From NCBI GenBank assembly GCA_964605775.1, contig CAZSDU010000013.1, positions 10,064-74,063 of the forward strand: a stretch of 64,000 nucleotides of DNA, read 5' to 3'. The notes below the pieces were generated by a model, which saw only the letters and a program-made list of their open reading frames with translations, had not been told where the DNA came from and did not search any database. A program made the position numbers and the translations under genes. Below, one piece after another: positions 17,240 to 26,146 of the stretch; position 1 is the stretch's first letter, and each line of letters starts with the position of its first letter. The stretch is from CAZSDU01 sp964605775 (GTDB lineage: Bacteria; Bacteroidota; Bacteroidia; Bacteroidales; FEN-979).

Positions 17240-17959
17240 TTATAACCCGGATGCCAGCACATCAATGATGTGCATCGTTTTGATGGGGAGATGATGTTTG
17301 TCAATATAGGCCTGTTGATGCATCAGGCAGGAAGAATCTGTGGAAACAATGTAGGCTGCTCCGGTCTCCAGCGCATGATTGATTTTCTGCTCTGCCATAG
17401 CCGTAGAGACCGGCTCAAATTTCACGGAGAAAGTCCCTCCAAAACCGCAGCAGACATCGTGATCTTTCATCTCCCTTAATTCCAATCCCCTGACGTGTTT
17501 CAACAATCTGCGCGGTTCATCAGTCAGCCCGTATTCACGAAGGGCAGCACAGGAATCATGATAAGTGATGACATGCTCAAACCTTGCCCCGACATCTTCT
17601 ACCTTTAATACATTGACCAAGAAGTCGGTAAACTCAAAAATGTTCTTTTTTAACTGTTTGTATTCCAAATGATACGCGGTATTATGAAAAAGCCAGGGAT
17701 AATAATTCCGGATAAAACCAATGCAAGAAGCAGATGGACCCACAACAGGGCGGTCATTGGAGAAATCCTGCAGAAATTTTTCTCCCATTTGTTTTGCCTC
17801 ATCCCAGAAACCACTGTTAAATGCCATTTGCCCGCAGCAAGTCTGATTTCCGTTGTAATGGACATCCACCCCCAGTTTTTCAAGGATCCTGACCATATTC
17901 ATCCCTGTCTCCGGATAAATCTGATCTACAAAGCAGGGAATGAAAACATCAACAAGCAT
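17240..17959 (-). CDS. LutA/GlcF-like (Fe-S)-binding CCG-domain protein
   Basis: This 239-residue protein has two cysteine-rich CCG motifs (NQTCCGQMAFNSG and HDVCCGFGG, with HDSCAALREYGL between them), the LutA/YkgE arrangement. LutA works with LutB and LutC in oxidation of L-lactate, but neither partner gene is next to it here. It may pair with a distant locus or serve another heterodisulfide-reductase-like complex. It is separated from aroA by a spacer of AAAAGTG-type repeats. Confidence 0.85.
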   Translation of the reverse strand: MLVDVFIPCFVDQIYPETGMNMVRILEKLGVDVHYNGNQTCCGQMAFNSGFWDEAKQMGEKFLQDFSNDRPVVGPSASCIGFIRNYYPWLFHNTAYHLEYKQLKKNIFEFTDFLVNVLKVEDVGARFEHVITYHDSCAALREYGLTDEPRRLLKHVRGLELREMKDHDVCCGFGGTFSVKFEPVSTAMAEQKINHALETGAAYIVSTDSSCLMHQQAYIDKHHLPIKTMHIIDVLASGL

Positions 17960-17960
17960 T

Positions 17961-18010
17961 GTTAAGTGAAAAGTTAAAAGTGAAAAGTGAAAAGTGAAAA
18001 TTAAAAGTTT
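17961..18010. repeat. AAAAGTG-type tandem repeat spacer
   Basis: About 50 bases consist of degenerate 7-nt units (GTGAAAA, GTTAAAA), at least three in perfect register near 17980-18000. It fills the spacer between aroA and the LutA-like gene and is one of several short tandem arrays in the window. Confidence 0.75.
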
Positions 18011-18035
18011 AAATCAAAGGTCAAAAGTAAGGAAA

Positions 18036-19289
18036 TTATTTAACATCAAACCCTGTCGCCCTTAAATGTTCCCAGAAATCAGGATAAGATTTAGAGACCA
18101 CATCAGGATTGATGATTCTTACCTGGCCGTTAATCATCGCAAGCATTGCAAAAGTCATGGCCATTCGATGATCCCCATAGGTTTCGAAAACCAGGTCCAG
18201 GTTTTGTCTGAAACCACCCGCCTTCAATTCCAGGGCCGGGGTCTCATCGTTTGAGATCACCACCCGGATTCCCAGTTTCATAAATTCATTCTTAAGCGCT
18301 ATCAAGCGGTCTGATTCCTTAATCTTCAGGCTTTTTAATCCCTCGAAACGACCATGAAGTCCCAGCACGGCACAGCTTGTAATAACGGCCGGGGCAATAT
18401 CAGGATAATCATTGAAATCGAAGAAATAGCTATCTGTCATCTGATCCGATCTGCTGATCTTCACTCCATCCTGTGAGAAAGCCGTTTGAACCCCGAAATG
18501 CTGATAAATCCGGAAAAGGATGGCATCCCCCTGAAGACTGTTCTTTACCAGCCCTTTTAACTCAAGATCAACTTCTCCGGCCAGTGAAGCTGCTTCATAC
18601 CAGAAGGCTGCAGCCGACCAGTCGGCTTCAACGGTAAAGGGACGTACAAGATAATTTCCAGGAAAAATCCTGATCAAATCTTTTTTCATGTCAAGGCTGG
18701 CCCCGAAATGTTTCATCAAACCCGCGGTCATATCAAGGTAGGGGACGGATACCGCATTACCTTTCATCTTAATTTCCAGGCCTTCGGGCAGCAGGGGTGC
18801 AATCATCATCAAGGCAGAGATATACTGACTGCTTACCCCAGGGTCGATCTGGAGTTGGCGTCCCCTTGGTTTTTTCCCATGAATGATGAGGGGAGGAAAA
18901 CCCGGTTTTCCCAGGTATTCAATATCGGCACCTAAGCTTCTGAGGGCTTCTACCAATATCCCGATCGGCCTTTGCTTCATTCTTTCTGAGCCAGTGACCA
19001 TAAAGGATCCGGGTCGGAAGGCCAGATAAGCGGTAAGGAAGCGCATAACGGTGCCCGCATTGGCCGTATTCAGTTCCACGAGGCTTTTTTTCTCGCCTTG
19101 CAGATGAATTTCAGACAATAAATCAACCATCAGGCGGGTATCTTCCGAGACCGACAGGTTTTCAACGGGAAAATTCTGTTGCGACAATGCCCGGATAAGC
19201 AGTAAGCGATTGCTGATGCTTTTGGAAGCCGGGAGTTTAAGACTCCCTTTCAGTATCTTGTCTTTCCTGATGACGACCAAAGATTTCAT
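18036..19289 (-). CDS. aroA: 3-phosphoshikimate 1-carboxyvinyltransferase (EPSP synthase)
   Basis: This 417-residue enzyme joins shikimate-3-phosphate and phosphoenolpyruvate in chorismate synthesis. Visible family motifs are LPASKSISNRLLLIRAL (substrate-binding Lys/Ser/Arg), NAGTVMRFLTAYLA, SSQYISALMM, DGHRMAMTF-equivalent YGDHRMAMTFAML and ESDRLIALKNE. Full length. The ATG at 19289 lies six bases after the aroB stop, so the two shikimate genes are co-transcribed in the porX operon. Confidence 0.96.
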   Translation of the reverse strand: MKSLVVIRKDKILKGSLKLPASKSISNRLLLIRALSQQNFPVENLSVSEDTRLMVDLLSEIHLQGEKKSLVELNTANAGTVMRFLTAYLAFRPGSFMVTGSERMKQRPIGILVEALRSLGADIEYLGKPGFPPLIIHGKKPRGRQLQIDPGVSSQYISALMMIAPLLPEGLEIKMKGNAVSVPYLDMTAGLMKHFGASLDMKKDLIRIFPGNYLVRPFTVEADWSAAAFWYEAASLAGEVDLELKGLVKNSLQGDAILFRIYQHFGVQTAFSQDGVKISRSDQMTDSYFFDFNDYPDIAPAVITSCAVLGLHGRFEGLKSLKIKESDRLIALKNEFMKLGIRVVISNDETPALELKAGGFRQNLDLVFETYGDHRMAMTFAMLAMINGQVRIINPDVVSKSYPDFWEHLRATGFDVK

Positions 19290-19295
19290 ATCCTT

Positions 19296-20399
19296 TCAAG
19301 CATGTAAAAAATAATGATAGGCGCTGCGTATTTCTTCTTCGTTACAGGGAACGTTGACCACTGCTTTCCCTGACTGTTTCAGAAGTGTCAGCCGAAAGAG
19401 GCCATCCTGGTTCTTTTTATCATGCTTCATGAACTCTAAAAGCGTTGGAAAATCTTGATCTCTAAATGGAGCTATAGAAAATCCATTACGGATATAAGCT
19501 ACAATACCGTCCCTTTCTGCCTTGGGAAATCCGGTTTTAAGATGGGAGAGAAAGAGTGCACAGATCATTCCCATTGCAACTGTTTCCCCGTGCAGCAAGG
19601 GCTTCTTCATGTCACGTTGAGCAAGCGCTTCAAAAGCATGACCGAAGCTATGACCGAAATTCAGTATTCTTCTTTGTTTCTTTTCCAGGAAGTCATGCCT
19701 GACCACCCTGTTTTTGATCATGATGGTGTTTTGGATCAGCTGAGTCCAGGATTTATCTTCCGGTGGACAATGAGCCCATTGTTCAATGGGTTGCCTCATG
19801 ATCCTCCCGAGCATCACAGGGTCGCCAACCATTGCTGTTTTCAGGATTTCGGCGAGGCCGGATATCAAATGCCGGGCATTCAATGAGGACAGGAAACAAG
19901 GAAATACAAAAACCGCAAGGGGAGCATAAAAAAACCCGATTTGATTTTTAACTCCCTGCAGATTAACGGCAGTTTTACCGCCTATGGCTGCGTCAACCTG
20001 AGCGATTAAGGTTGTTGGCAGGTGAACACAAGGCATCCCGCGCATATAACCGGCAGCTACAAAACCGCCGAGGTCGGTTACAACGCCTCCGCCCAGGTTG
20101 ATGAGCAGACTTCCTCTGTCGGCATGTTCCTGCGACAGCCGGCTCCAGAGAATTTCTGCCTGCTGTAGGGTTTTATGCTCCTCCCCTCCCGGGATTTCAA
20201 GCACTACGGCATGGCGAAGAAAGGAAAGCCCTGAATGAAGAAGATGAAGGCAATGTTTTCCTGTGTTTTCATCTGTCAGTATGAATATTTTACGCCGCAA
20301 AAAGTTTCCACTCCTCAGGAACTGCTCCAGCAATCCCCAACTACGCCCGCAGATGATACGGGTGTGGTCAACCCTTGCTACCCTTCCCGATAAATTCAT
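19296..20399 (-). CDS. aroB: 3-dehydroquinate synthase
   Basis: This 367-residue enzyme cyclises DAHP to 3-dehydroquinate, the second step of the shikimate pathway. Family marks are PGGEEHKTL, NLGGGVVTDLGGFVAAGYMRG, PTTLIAQVDAAIGGKTAVN, and the metal-binding FGHSFGHAFEAL and LHGETVAMGM. It starts 13 bases after the ald stop and ends six bases before aroA. Confidence 0.96.
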   Translation of the reverse strand: MNLSGRVARVDHTRIICGRSWGLLEQFLRSGNFLRRKIFILTDENTGKHCLHLLHSGLSFLRHAVVLEIPGGEEHKTLQQAEILWSRLSQEHADRGSLLINLGGGVVTDLGGFVAAGYMRGMPCVHLPTTLIAQVDAAIGGKTAVNLQGVKNQIGFFYAPLAVFVFPCFLSSLNARHLISGLAEILKTAMVGDPVMLGRIMRQPIEQWAHCPPEDKSWTQLIQNTIMIKNRVVRHDFLEKKQRRILNFGHSFGHAFEALAQRDMKKPLLHGETVAMGMICALFLSHLKTGFPKAERDGIVAYIRNGFSIAPFRDQDFPTLLEFMKHDKKNQDGLFRLTLLKQSGKAVVNVPCNEEEIRSAYHYFLHA

Positions 20400-20412
20400 G
20401 TTCGTTCATCGT

Positions 20413-21636
20413 TTAATGAAATGCAGCCATGAGCAGGTCGATATCCTGAAAAGGCAGGTTGTACTGGCGACTGAGAAAAAGATTGGTGCTCATCCCGTTA
20501 AATATATAAACGCCCTGACGAACGCCATGATCCCTTTTGATCAGGTTTTCAATTCCTCCCTGCTGACCGATATCAAGGATCATGGGTACAAAAATGTTAT
20601 TCAGTGCCTGTGAAGCCGTATGAGGGACTTTGGAAGGAATATTGGGAACACAGTAATGGGTCACCCCATGAACCTTGAATACGGGATTGCTGTGGCTGGT
20701 AGGCTTGGATGTTTCGAAACAACCACCCTGGTCGATGCTGACATCGATCACGATGGAACCCTCCTTCATTTTCCTGATCATCTCTTCGCTGATAACGCAG
20801 GGTGTTTTCCCTTCTGCGGAATGAATGGCGCCAATGACGACATCCGCAGTGCGCATGGATTCCGCGAGTACCTTTGGATGTAAAATAGAGGTGAATATTC
20901 TGTGGCCAAGGTTGTTTTGTATCCGACGGAGGCGGTAGATGGAATTATCGAAAACTTTTACCAAAGCGCCCAGACCGATGGCAGAACGGGCAGCAAATTC
21001 TGCTACCGTTCCTGCTCCGATGATTACAACTTCTGAGGGATTGATCCCGGTAAATCCGCCAAACATTTTTCCCCTTCCGTAATCCTTGTCGGAAAGGTAT
21101 TCCGCCGCGATGAAGATGGAAGTGCTTCCCGCGATCTCGCTCATCGCACGCGTAACCGCAAGCTGATTGGTCTTGTCGCGAATGAATTCATAGGCCAAAG
21201 CAGTGATCTTGCGTGCACTCAATCCCCTGAAAAACCCTTCGCATTGCATGGCGATCTGTATGGCTGAAACCAGGGTTTGCCGGGGATGAAGCAGTTCCGT
21301 TTCTTCTGCTGTGACCGGGGCTACTTTAAGCATGATATCGGCCTGATATACCTCCTGAGGAGAATAAACGATCTGTGCTCCTGCTTCGGCATATTCCTGG
21401 TCGGAAAAATGTGCCGTGATGCCGGCCCCGGCTTCAAGAAAAACCTGGTGGGCATTCCGGCATAGCAAGGCAACGCCGTCCGGGACCAGAGAAATTCGGT
21501 TTTCCTGTAATGAAATCTCTTTGGGAACCCCGATGGTCAGGCTGCTTCTTTGACGGGCAACTTCAAGCATCTCTTCCTGGGGAAGTAAACGTTCGGCTGG
21601 AGACATACGGATATAATCAGGGTTTGGATTTTCCAT
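20413..21636 (-). CDS. ald: alanine dehydrogenase
   Basis: This 407-residue protein resembles NAD-dependent alanine dehydrogenase, interconverting L-alanine and pyruvate plus ammonia. The N-terminal domain opens IGVPKEISLQENRISLVPDG, and the NAD domain has VVIIGAGTVAEFAARSA. The substrate-binding VAPVTAEE and a conserved HYCVPNIPSKVPHTAS are present. It has a ~30-residue N-terminal extension before the usual start, a common Bacteroidota variant. It lies between tsaE and aroB. Confidence 0.93.
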   Translation of the reverse strand: MENPNPDYIRMSPAERLLPQEEMLEVARQRSSLTIGVPKEISLQENRISLVPDGVALLCRNAHQVFLEAGAGITAHFSDQEYAEAGAQIVYSPQEVYQADIMLKVAPVTAEETELLHPRQTLVSAIQIAMQCEGFFRGLSARKITALAYEFIRDKTNQLAVTRAMSEIAGSTSIFIAAEYLSDKDYGRGKMFGGFTGINPSEVVIIGAGTVAEFAARSAIGLGALVKVFDNSIYRLRRIQNNLGHRIFTSILHPKVLAESMRTADVVIGAIHSAEGKTPCVISEEMIRKMKEGSIVIDVSIDQGGCFETSKPTSHSNPVFKVHGVTHYCVPNIPSKVPHTASQALNNIFVPMILDIGQQGGIENLIKRDHGVRQGVYIFNGMSTNLFLSRQYNLPFQDIDLLMAAFH

Positions 21637-21705
21637 GGAACGAAAAAATTTATACGAAGATAGGAAAAATAGTAAAATACCTGAAAGATAAGACCAGGAA
21701 AGGAA

Positions 21706-22122
21706 TTAAAATTCAATGACGCGATGACCGGTTTGAGGGTCTTCGGCGATCCGGATGCGGATGGCATCGTCAGGCAGTAGGTCGCCGATCCGTTCAGGCC
21801 ACTCGAGAAAACAATAAGAACCCGAGAAAAGATACTCTTCATAGCCAATATCATAGACCTCCTCTGTTTTTTTTATCCGGTAAAAATCACAATGAAAAAC
21901 GGATTCACCGGCACTTCCTTTGTATTCATTGATGATGGAAAAAGTCGGGCTTTGAACAATATCTTCAACCCCGAGTGCCTTACAGAGGCATTTGATAAAA
22001 GTCGTTTTTCCCGCTCCCATGGAGCCATACAGGGCAAAGATCCTGGAAACAGAATATAATCCGAGCAATTCTTTGGCTACCGGCATTAAATCCTGTTTAT
22101 TCCTGCAGATAAATTTTGCCAT
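21706..22122 (-). CDS. tsaE: tRNA threonylcarbamoyladenosine biosynthesis ATPase TsaE
   Basis: This 138-residue P-loop protein has Walker A GSMGAGKTTF, the SPTFSIINEY segment and LEWPERIGDLLP. TsaE works with TsaB and TsaD to make the t6A37 modification of ANN-decoding tRNAs. It starts 12 bases after the porX stop; tsaE-porX adjacency fits a housekeeping operon. Confidence 0.95.
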   Translation of the reverse strand: MAKFICRNKQDLMPVAKELLGLYSVSRIFALYGSMGAGKTTFIKCLCKALGVEDIVQSPTFSIINEYKGSAGESVFHCDFYRIKKTEEVYDIGYEEYLFSGSYCFLEWPERIGDLLPDDAIRIRIAEDPQTGHRVIEF

Positions 22123-22134
22123 TTTAATATTTCG

Positions 22135-23688
22135 CTATTTGTTTTTGAGTGTTATAAAAGGGATCAGCATTTCCTCCATCGAAATTCCCCCGTGCTGAAA
22201 AGTATTTTTGTAATAATTGACATAGTGGTTATAATTATTGGGATAGGCAAAAAAATCAGTATTCCTGCAGAAAGCGAAGGAAGAGCTGACATTTCCCCTG
22301 GGCAGGAAAAGATCAGCGGGATTTTTTGCTTCAAACACTTCGTTACGTTCATATTTCAGTGACTTTCCTGTTTTATAGCGCAAGTTGGTATTGGTATTCC
22401 TATCACCCAGAATTTTCACAGGGTTGCCCACTTTAATCGAACCATGATCAGTGGTGATGATCACATTTACCTCTTTTTCAGCAAGGAATTTAAAAATCTC
22501 GAAGAGGGGGGAATGCTGAAACCAGCTGACCGTCAGCGAACGGTAAGCCTTTTCATCATCCGCCAGCTCCCTGATGATTTCCATTTCAGTACGGGCATGG
22601 GAAAGCATGTCAACAAAATTATATACGATGACGTTGAGCTTATTCACCATCAGGTTGGGCATGAGCTCTACCAGTTTTTTACCGTAGGCCTGATTCAGAA
22701 CCTTATAATAAGAATACCGGATATCATGACCATAACGCCTGAGCAATTCTCCAAGCAACTCGCTTTCAAAACTGTTCTTCGGCCCCTCCTCTTCTTCATT
22801 GCTCCAGTATTTTGGATATTTTTTCTCGATTTCTGTCGGCAAGAGGCCGGAGAACATCGCATTTCGTGCAAACTGCGTCACAGTGGGCAGAATACTGTAA
22901 TACAACTCTTCTTTTTCCACCCTGAAAAACTCTTCAAGGATAGGTTGCAAGACTTTCCACTGATCAAACCTGAGGTTGTCGATCAGGATGACAAACATTG
23001 GCCTGGCATCACCCAGAACGGGAAATATTTTTTCCTTGATCAGGTTATGGGATTGCACCGGACGCTTGTCTCCTTTCCCATGCAACCATTCCCGGTAGTT
23101 CCGCTCGACGAATTTGCAAAACATCTGATTGGCTTCATCTTTTTGCATTTTAAGCACCTGGTTCATCCCCTCATCACTGGATTGACCGAGTTTTAATTCC
23201 CAGAAGGTGATTTTTTTATAAATATCCACCCATTCTTCAAAGTTCAAACGCGGACTGATCTCGGTTCCTATATTTCTGAATTCCTGTTGATAATGAAAAC
23301 TGGTTTTTTCACTGACGATCTTTTTATTTTCCAGGTTCTTTTTCAGGCACAGGATAATCTGGTTGGGTTTCACGGGTTTGATGAGGTAATCCGCGATATT
23401 GGATCCGATGGCATCCTCCATGATGGCTTCCTCTTCACTTTTCGTGATCATGACCACGGGAATACCCGGGAAATTGCTTTTTATTTTCATCAGTACCTCT
23501 ATCCCCGACATCCCGGGCATCTGCTCATCGAGGAAAACGATGTCGAAATTCTTCGTTTTCAATAATTCCAATGCCTGAGATCCGTTGTTGGAAGTACTGA
23601 CCTCATACCCTTTTTCCCTCAGAAAAATAATATGTGGCTTCAGCAAATCGATTTCATCATCCACCCATAAAATGCTATCCTTTTCCAT
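22135..23688 (-). CDS. porX: PorX: response regulator with PglZ effector domain, T9SS regulator
   Basis: This 517-residue protein has a CheY-like receiver (~1-125; phosphoacceptor Asp54 in VFLDEQMPG) followed by a helical linker and a PglZ/alkaline-phosphatase-like domain (~210-510) with FVILIDNLRFDQW, PTVTQFARNAMFSG and ITTDHGSIKVG. This architecture is PorX, which with the sensor PorY controls T9SS gene expression and function in Porphyromonas and Flavobacterium. It heads the porX-tsaE-ald-aroB-aroA run; no porY is visible. The eight T9SS cargo genes in the window are presumably under the same system. Confidence 0.94.
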   Translation of the reverse strand: MEKDSILWVDDEIDLLKPHIIFLREKGYEVSTSNNGSQALELLKTKNFDIVFLDEQMPGMSGIEVLMKIKSNFPGIPVVMITKSEEEAIMEDAIGSNIADYLIKPVKPNQIILCLKKNLENKKIVSEKTSFHYQQEFRNIGTEISPRLNFEEWVDIYKKITFWELKLGQSSDEGMNQVLKMQKDEANQMFCKFVERNYREWLHGKGDKRPVQSHNLIKEKIFPVLGDARPMFVILIDNLRFDQWKVLQPILEEFFRVEKEELYYSILPTVTQFARNAMFSGLLPTEIEKKYPKYWSNEEEEGPKNSFESELLGELLRRYGHDIRYSYYKVLNQAYGKKLVELMPNLMVNKLNVIVYNFVDMLSHARTEMEIIRELADDEKAYRSLTVSWFQHSPLFEIFKFLAEKEVNVIITTDHGSIKVGNPVKILGDRNTNTNLRYKTGKSLKYERNEVFEAKNPADLFLPRGNVSSSFAFCRNTDFFAYPNNYNHYVNYYKNTFQHGGISMEEMLIPFITLKNK

Positions 23689-23765
23689 TGTTCTGTTTTT
23701 TCTTTCTTATAAATGTTGTAATATTGCTTTTATTGTTCAAATTCTTGTTTTTTAACAACCATTAA

Positions 23766-23794
23766 CAAAAGTAAGTGAATTTCAATCTTACCAA
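23766..23794 (-). promoter_or_regulatory. promoter of porX overlapping the start of the divergent HD gene
   Basis: On the minus strand TTGG (23794-23791) and TACTTTTG (23773-23766) are 17 bases apart, matching -33 TTG / -7 TAnnTTTG. The -7 box ends 77 bases before the porX ATG. The -33 element lies inside the first codons of the plus-strand HD gene (start 23775). Confidence 0.5.
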
Positions 23795-25034
23795 TAAAAG
23801 AAAAAGTATCAACGATCCGGTTTATGGCTTTATCACTTTGCCCGATGAACTGGTATTCGATATCATGGAGCATCCGTATTTTCAGCGGCTCAGAAGGATC
23901 AAACAACTGGGTTTGACCAATTATGTCTATCCTTCTGCCCATCATACGCGTTTCCAGCATGCTTTAGGCAGTATGCACCTCATGGGACTGGCCATCGGTG
24001 TGCTTAAATCCAAAGGCATCCCCATTACCGATGAAGAAGCCCTGGGCGTAAAACTGGCTATTCTTTTACACGATATCGGTCACGGGCCTTTTTCCCATAC
24101 CCTCGAACAGGTCATCGTACCTGATCTGACTCATGAAGATCTCTCCCTTCTCTTCATCAGGGAATTGAATCGCCAGACAGGAGGACAGCTTGATCTGGCC
24201 TTGCAGATCGTTACCGGGCAGTACCCTAAGAAATTTCTACATCAACTGGTTTCCAGTCAGCTCGACATGGACCGTCTTGATTACCTGTCTCGCGACAGTT
24301 TTTTCACCGGTGTGGCAGAAGGCACCATCAGCACCGACAGGATCATCCACATGCTGACCGTGTGTAAGGATGAGCTGGTGGTGGAAAGCAAAGGGATCTA
24401 CAGCATTGAAAAATTCCTCGTTGCCCGACGCCTGATGTACTGGCAGGTTTATCTTCATAAAACTGTGCTGTCTGCAGATCAGATGCTGATTCATCTGCTG
24501 AAAAGGGCAAAATCGCTGGAAGAATCTGGCACTTCTCTGTATGCCAACCCTGCTTTTTCGTTTTTCTTGAAAAAGAACATCGGGAGAAATGATTTTGCAA
24601 ACAATCCGGAATGCCTGAAGCAATTCGCGCTGCTGGATGATTTCGATATTGTTGCTTCCATCAAGGTATGGGCCAACCATCCTGATCGCATCCTTTCCAC
24701 TTTATGCCAAAACCTGCTTAACCGCCATCTGTTCAGGGTGGAATTACAGAATAAACCTTTTGAAACAGACTATGTGGAGAGGATAAAACAAAAAACGGCT
24801 GATCGCTATCATTTGACCCAGGAAGAAATCGGATATTTTGTCGCCCTTGACCAGGTTCAGAATAAAGCCTATAATCCCGCTCATGAAAAAATTCTGATCC
24901 GGGTAAAAAATGATGAGCTTCTTGATATTTCTGAAGTTTACGAACAACTCAATGTGGCGGTTTTACCCACCACCGTAAGTAAGTTCCTGCTTTGTTATCC
25001 GAAAGACCTAAACGCTGATCATTCAATTGATTAA
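23775..25034 (+). CDS. HD superfamily phosphohydrolase (dNTPase-like)
   Basis: This 419-residue protein opens with INDPVYGFITLP and has the HD metal motifs HHTRFQHALGSMH and LLHDIGHGPFSHTLE, then SSQLDMDRLDYLSRDS. The family includes dNTP triphosphohydrolases and relatives of unknown nucleotide specificity. The start is GTG at 23775; conserved sequence begins only 11 residues later so no downstream ATG works. It is divergent from porX with their control regions overlapping. Confidence 0.88.
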   Translation: MNFNLTNKRKSINDPVYGFITLPDELVFDIMEHPYFQRLRRIKQLGLTNYVYPSAHHTRFQHALGSMHLMGLAIGVLKSKGIPITDEEALGVKLAILLHDIGHGPFSHTLEQVIVPDLTHEDLSLLFIRELNRQTGGQLDLALQIVTGQYPKKFLHQLVSSQLDMDRLDYLSRDSFFTGVAEGTISTDRIIHMLTVCKDELVVESKGIYSIEKFLVARRLMYWQVYLHKTVLSADQMLIHLLKRAKSLEESGTSLYANPAFSFFLKKNIGRNDFANNPECLKQFALLDDFDIVASIKVWANHPDRILSTLCQNLLNRHLFRVELQNKPFETDYVERIKQKTADRYHLTQEEIGYFVALDQVQNKAYNPAHEKILIRVKNDELLDISEVYEQLNVAVLPTTVSKFLLCYPKDLNADHSID

Positions 25035-25097
25035 AAAAAAATTTTACCAGACTGCTGAAAAATTTGATATCTTGCAACTCTTTTTAATCCTTTGATT

Positions 25098-26132
25098 ATG
25101 GAATATACTGCCGGTCAGATTGCCGGAATGCTTGACGGACTTGTGGATGGAAATCCCGAAGTAGTTGTTTCCGGACTGTCCAAGATTGAAGAAGGAAAAC
25201 CAGGGACCATGACCTTTCTGGCCAATATGAAATATGCCCATCACCTATACCATACCGGGGCCTCAGTTATCGTGGTCAATCATGATTTTACCCCAATACA
25301 GGCCGTAAAAGCGACCCTGATCAGGGTGACGGACGCCTATTCTTCATTTGCCAGGTTATTGGAGCTGTTCAATCAAACAAAATCCGTTACAAAAGGAATT
25401 TCGCCCCTTTCCTTTATTGCCGGAGCTGCCAAGCTGGGAGAAAATATAGCTGTGGGGGAATTTGCCTATATCGGCGATCAGGCGATCATCGGAAAGGATA
25501 CCGTGATCCATCCCCAGGTTTATATTGCTGAAGGGGTGAGAATAGGAGAAAATACGGTACTTTATCCCGGGGTAAAGATTTACCGCGACTGTATCGTGGG
25601 AAACAACTGCATCCTGCACTCCGGCGTGGTGATTGGTTCAGACGGGTTTGGGTTTGCCCCCCAAGGCGAAAATAATTTTCAAAAAGTTCCGCAGACAGGG
25701 AATGTCATTATTGAGGACAATGTCGAGGTGGGATCCAATACCACGATCGACCGGGCCACTTTGGGATCAACCGTGATCAGGAAAGGAGTGAAACTGGATA
25801 ACCTGATCCAGGTAGGACATAACGTGGAAATCGGTGAAAACACGGTCATTGCCGCTCAGTCAGGAATTTCCGGATCAACCAAGATCGGGAAAAACTGTAT
25901 GATTGCCGGACAAGTGGGCATCGTAGGCCATATCATTATCGCCGACAATGTCAAAATTGGCGCCCAATCAGGCGTTGAGGGGAATATAACACAGGAAGGA
26001 GCCGTCGTTCTAGGATCTCCGGCCATTGATATCAGAAAGGCGAGGAAAAATTTTATTCACTGGCGTAATTTTGATGACATCGTTAAAATCATTTACCGCC
26101 TGGAAAAAAAAGCAATTAATAAGGAAGATTAA
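25098..26132 (+). CDS. lpxD: UDP-3-O-(3-hydroxyacyl)glucosamine N-acyltransferase
   Basis: This 344-residue enzyme adds the second 3-hydroxyacyl chain to the lipid A precursor. An N-terminal uridine-binding region (~1-100) is followed by left-handed beta-helix hexapeptide repeats (IGENTVLYPGVKIY, IGKNCMIAGQVGIVGH) with the catalytic His region GHNVEIGENTVIAAQ. A C-terminal helix ends the protein. The ATG at 25098 is preferred over a TTG six bases upstream. First gene of the lpxD-lpxC/fabZ-lpxA run; 14 bases separate it from the next. Confidence 0.96.
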   Translation: MEYTAGQIAGMLDGLVDGNPEVVVSGLSKIEEGKPGTMTFLANMKYAHHLYHTGASVIVVNHDFTPIQAVKATLIRVTDAYSSFARLLELFNQTKSVTKGISPLSFIAGAAKLGENIAVGEFAYIGDQAIIGKDTVIHPQVYIAEGVRIGENTVLYPGVKIYRDCIVGNNCILHSGVVIGSDGFGFAPQGENNFQKVPQTGNVIIEDNVEVGSNTTIDRATLGSTVIRKGVKLDNLIQVGHNVEIGENTVIAAQSGISGSTKIGKNCMIAGQVGIVGHIIIADNVKIGAQSGVEGNITQEGAVVLGSPAIDIRKARKNFIHWRNFDDIVKIIYRLEKKAINKED

Positions 26133-26146
26133 CTACCTTAAAACCA

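Noticed and set aside
22444..23196. 250-residue open frame opposite porX
   Set aside because: It is antisense to the PglZ domain of PorX and shows no family motif.
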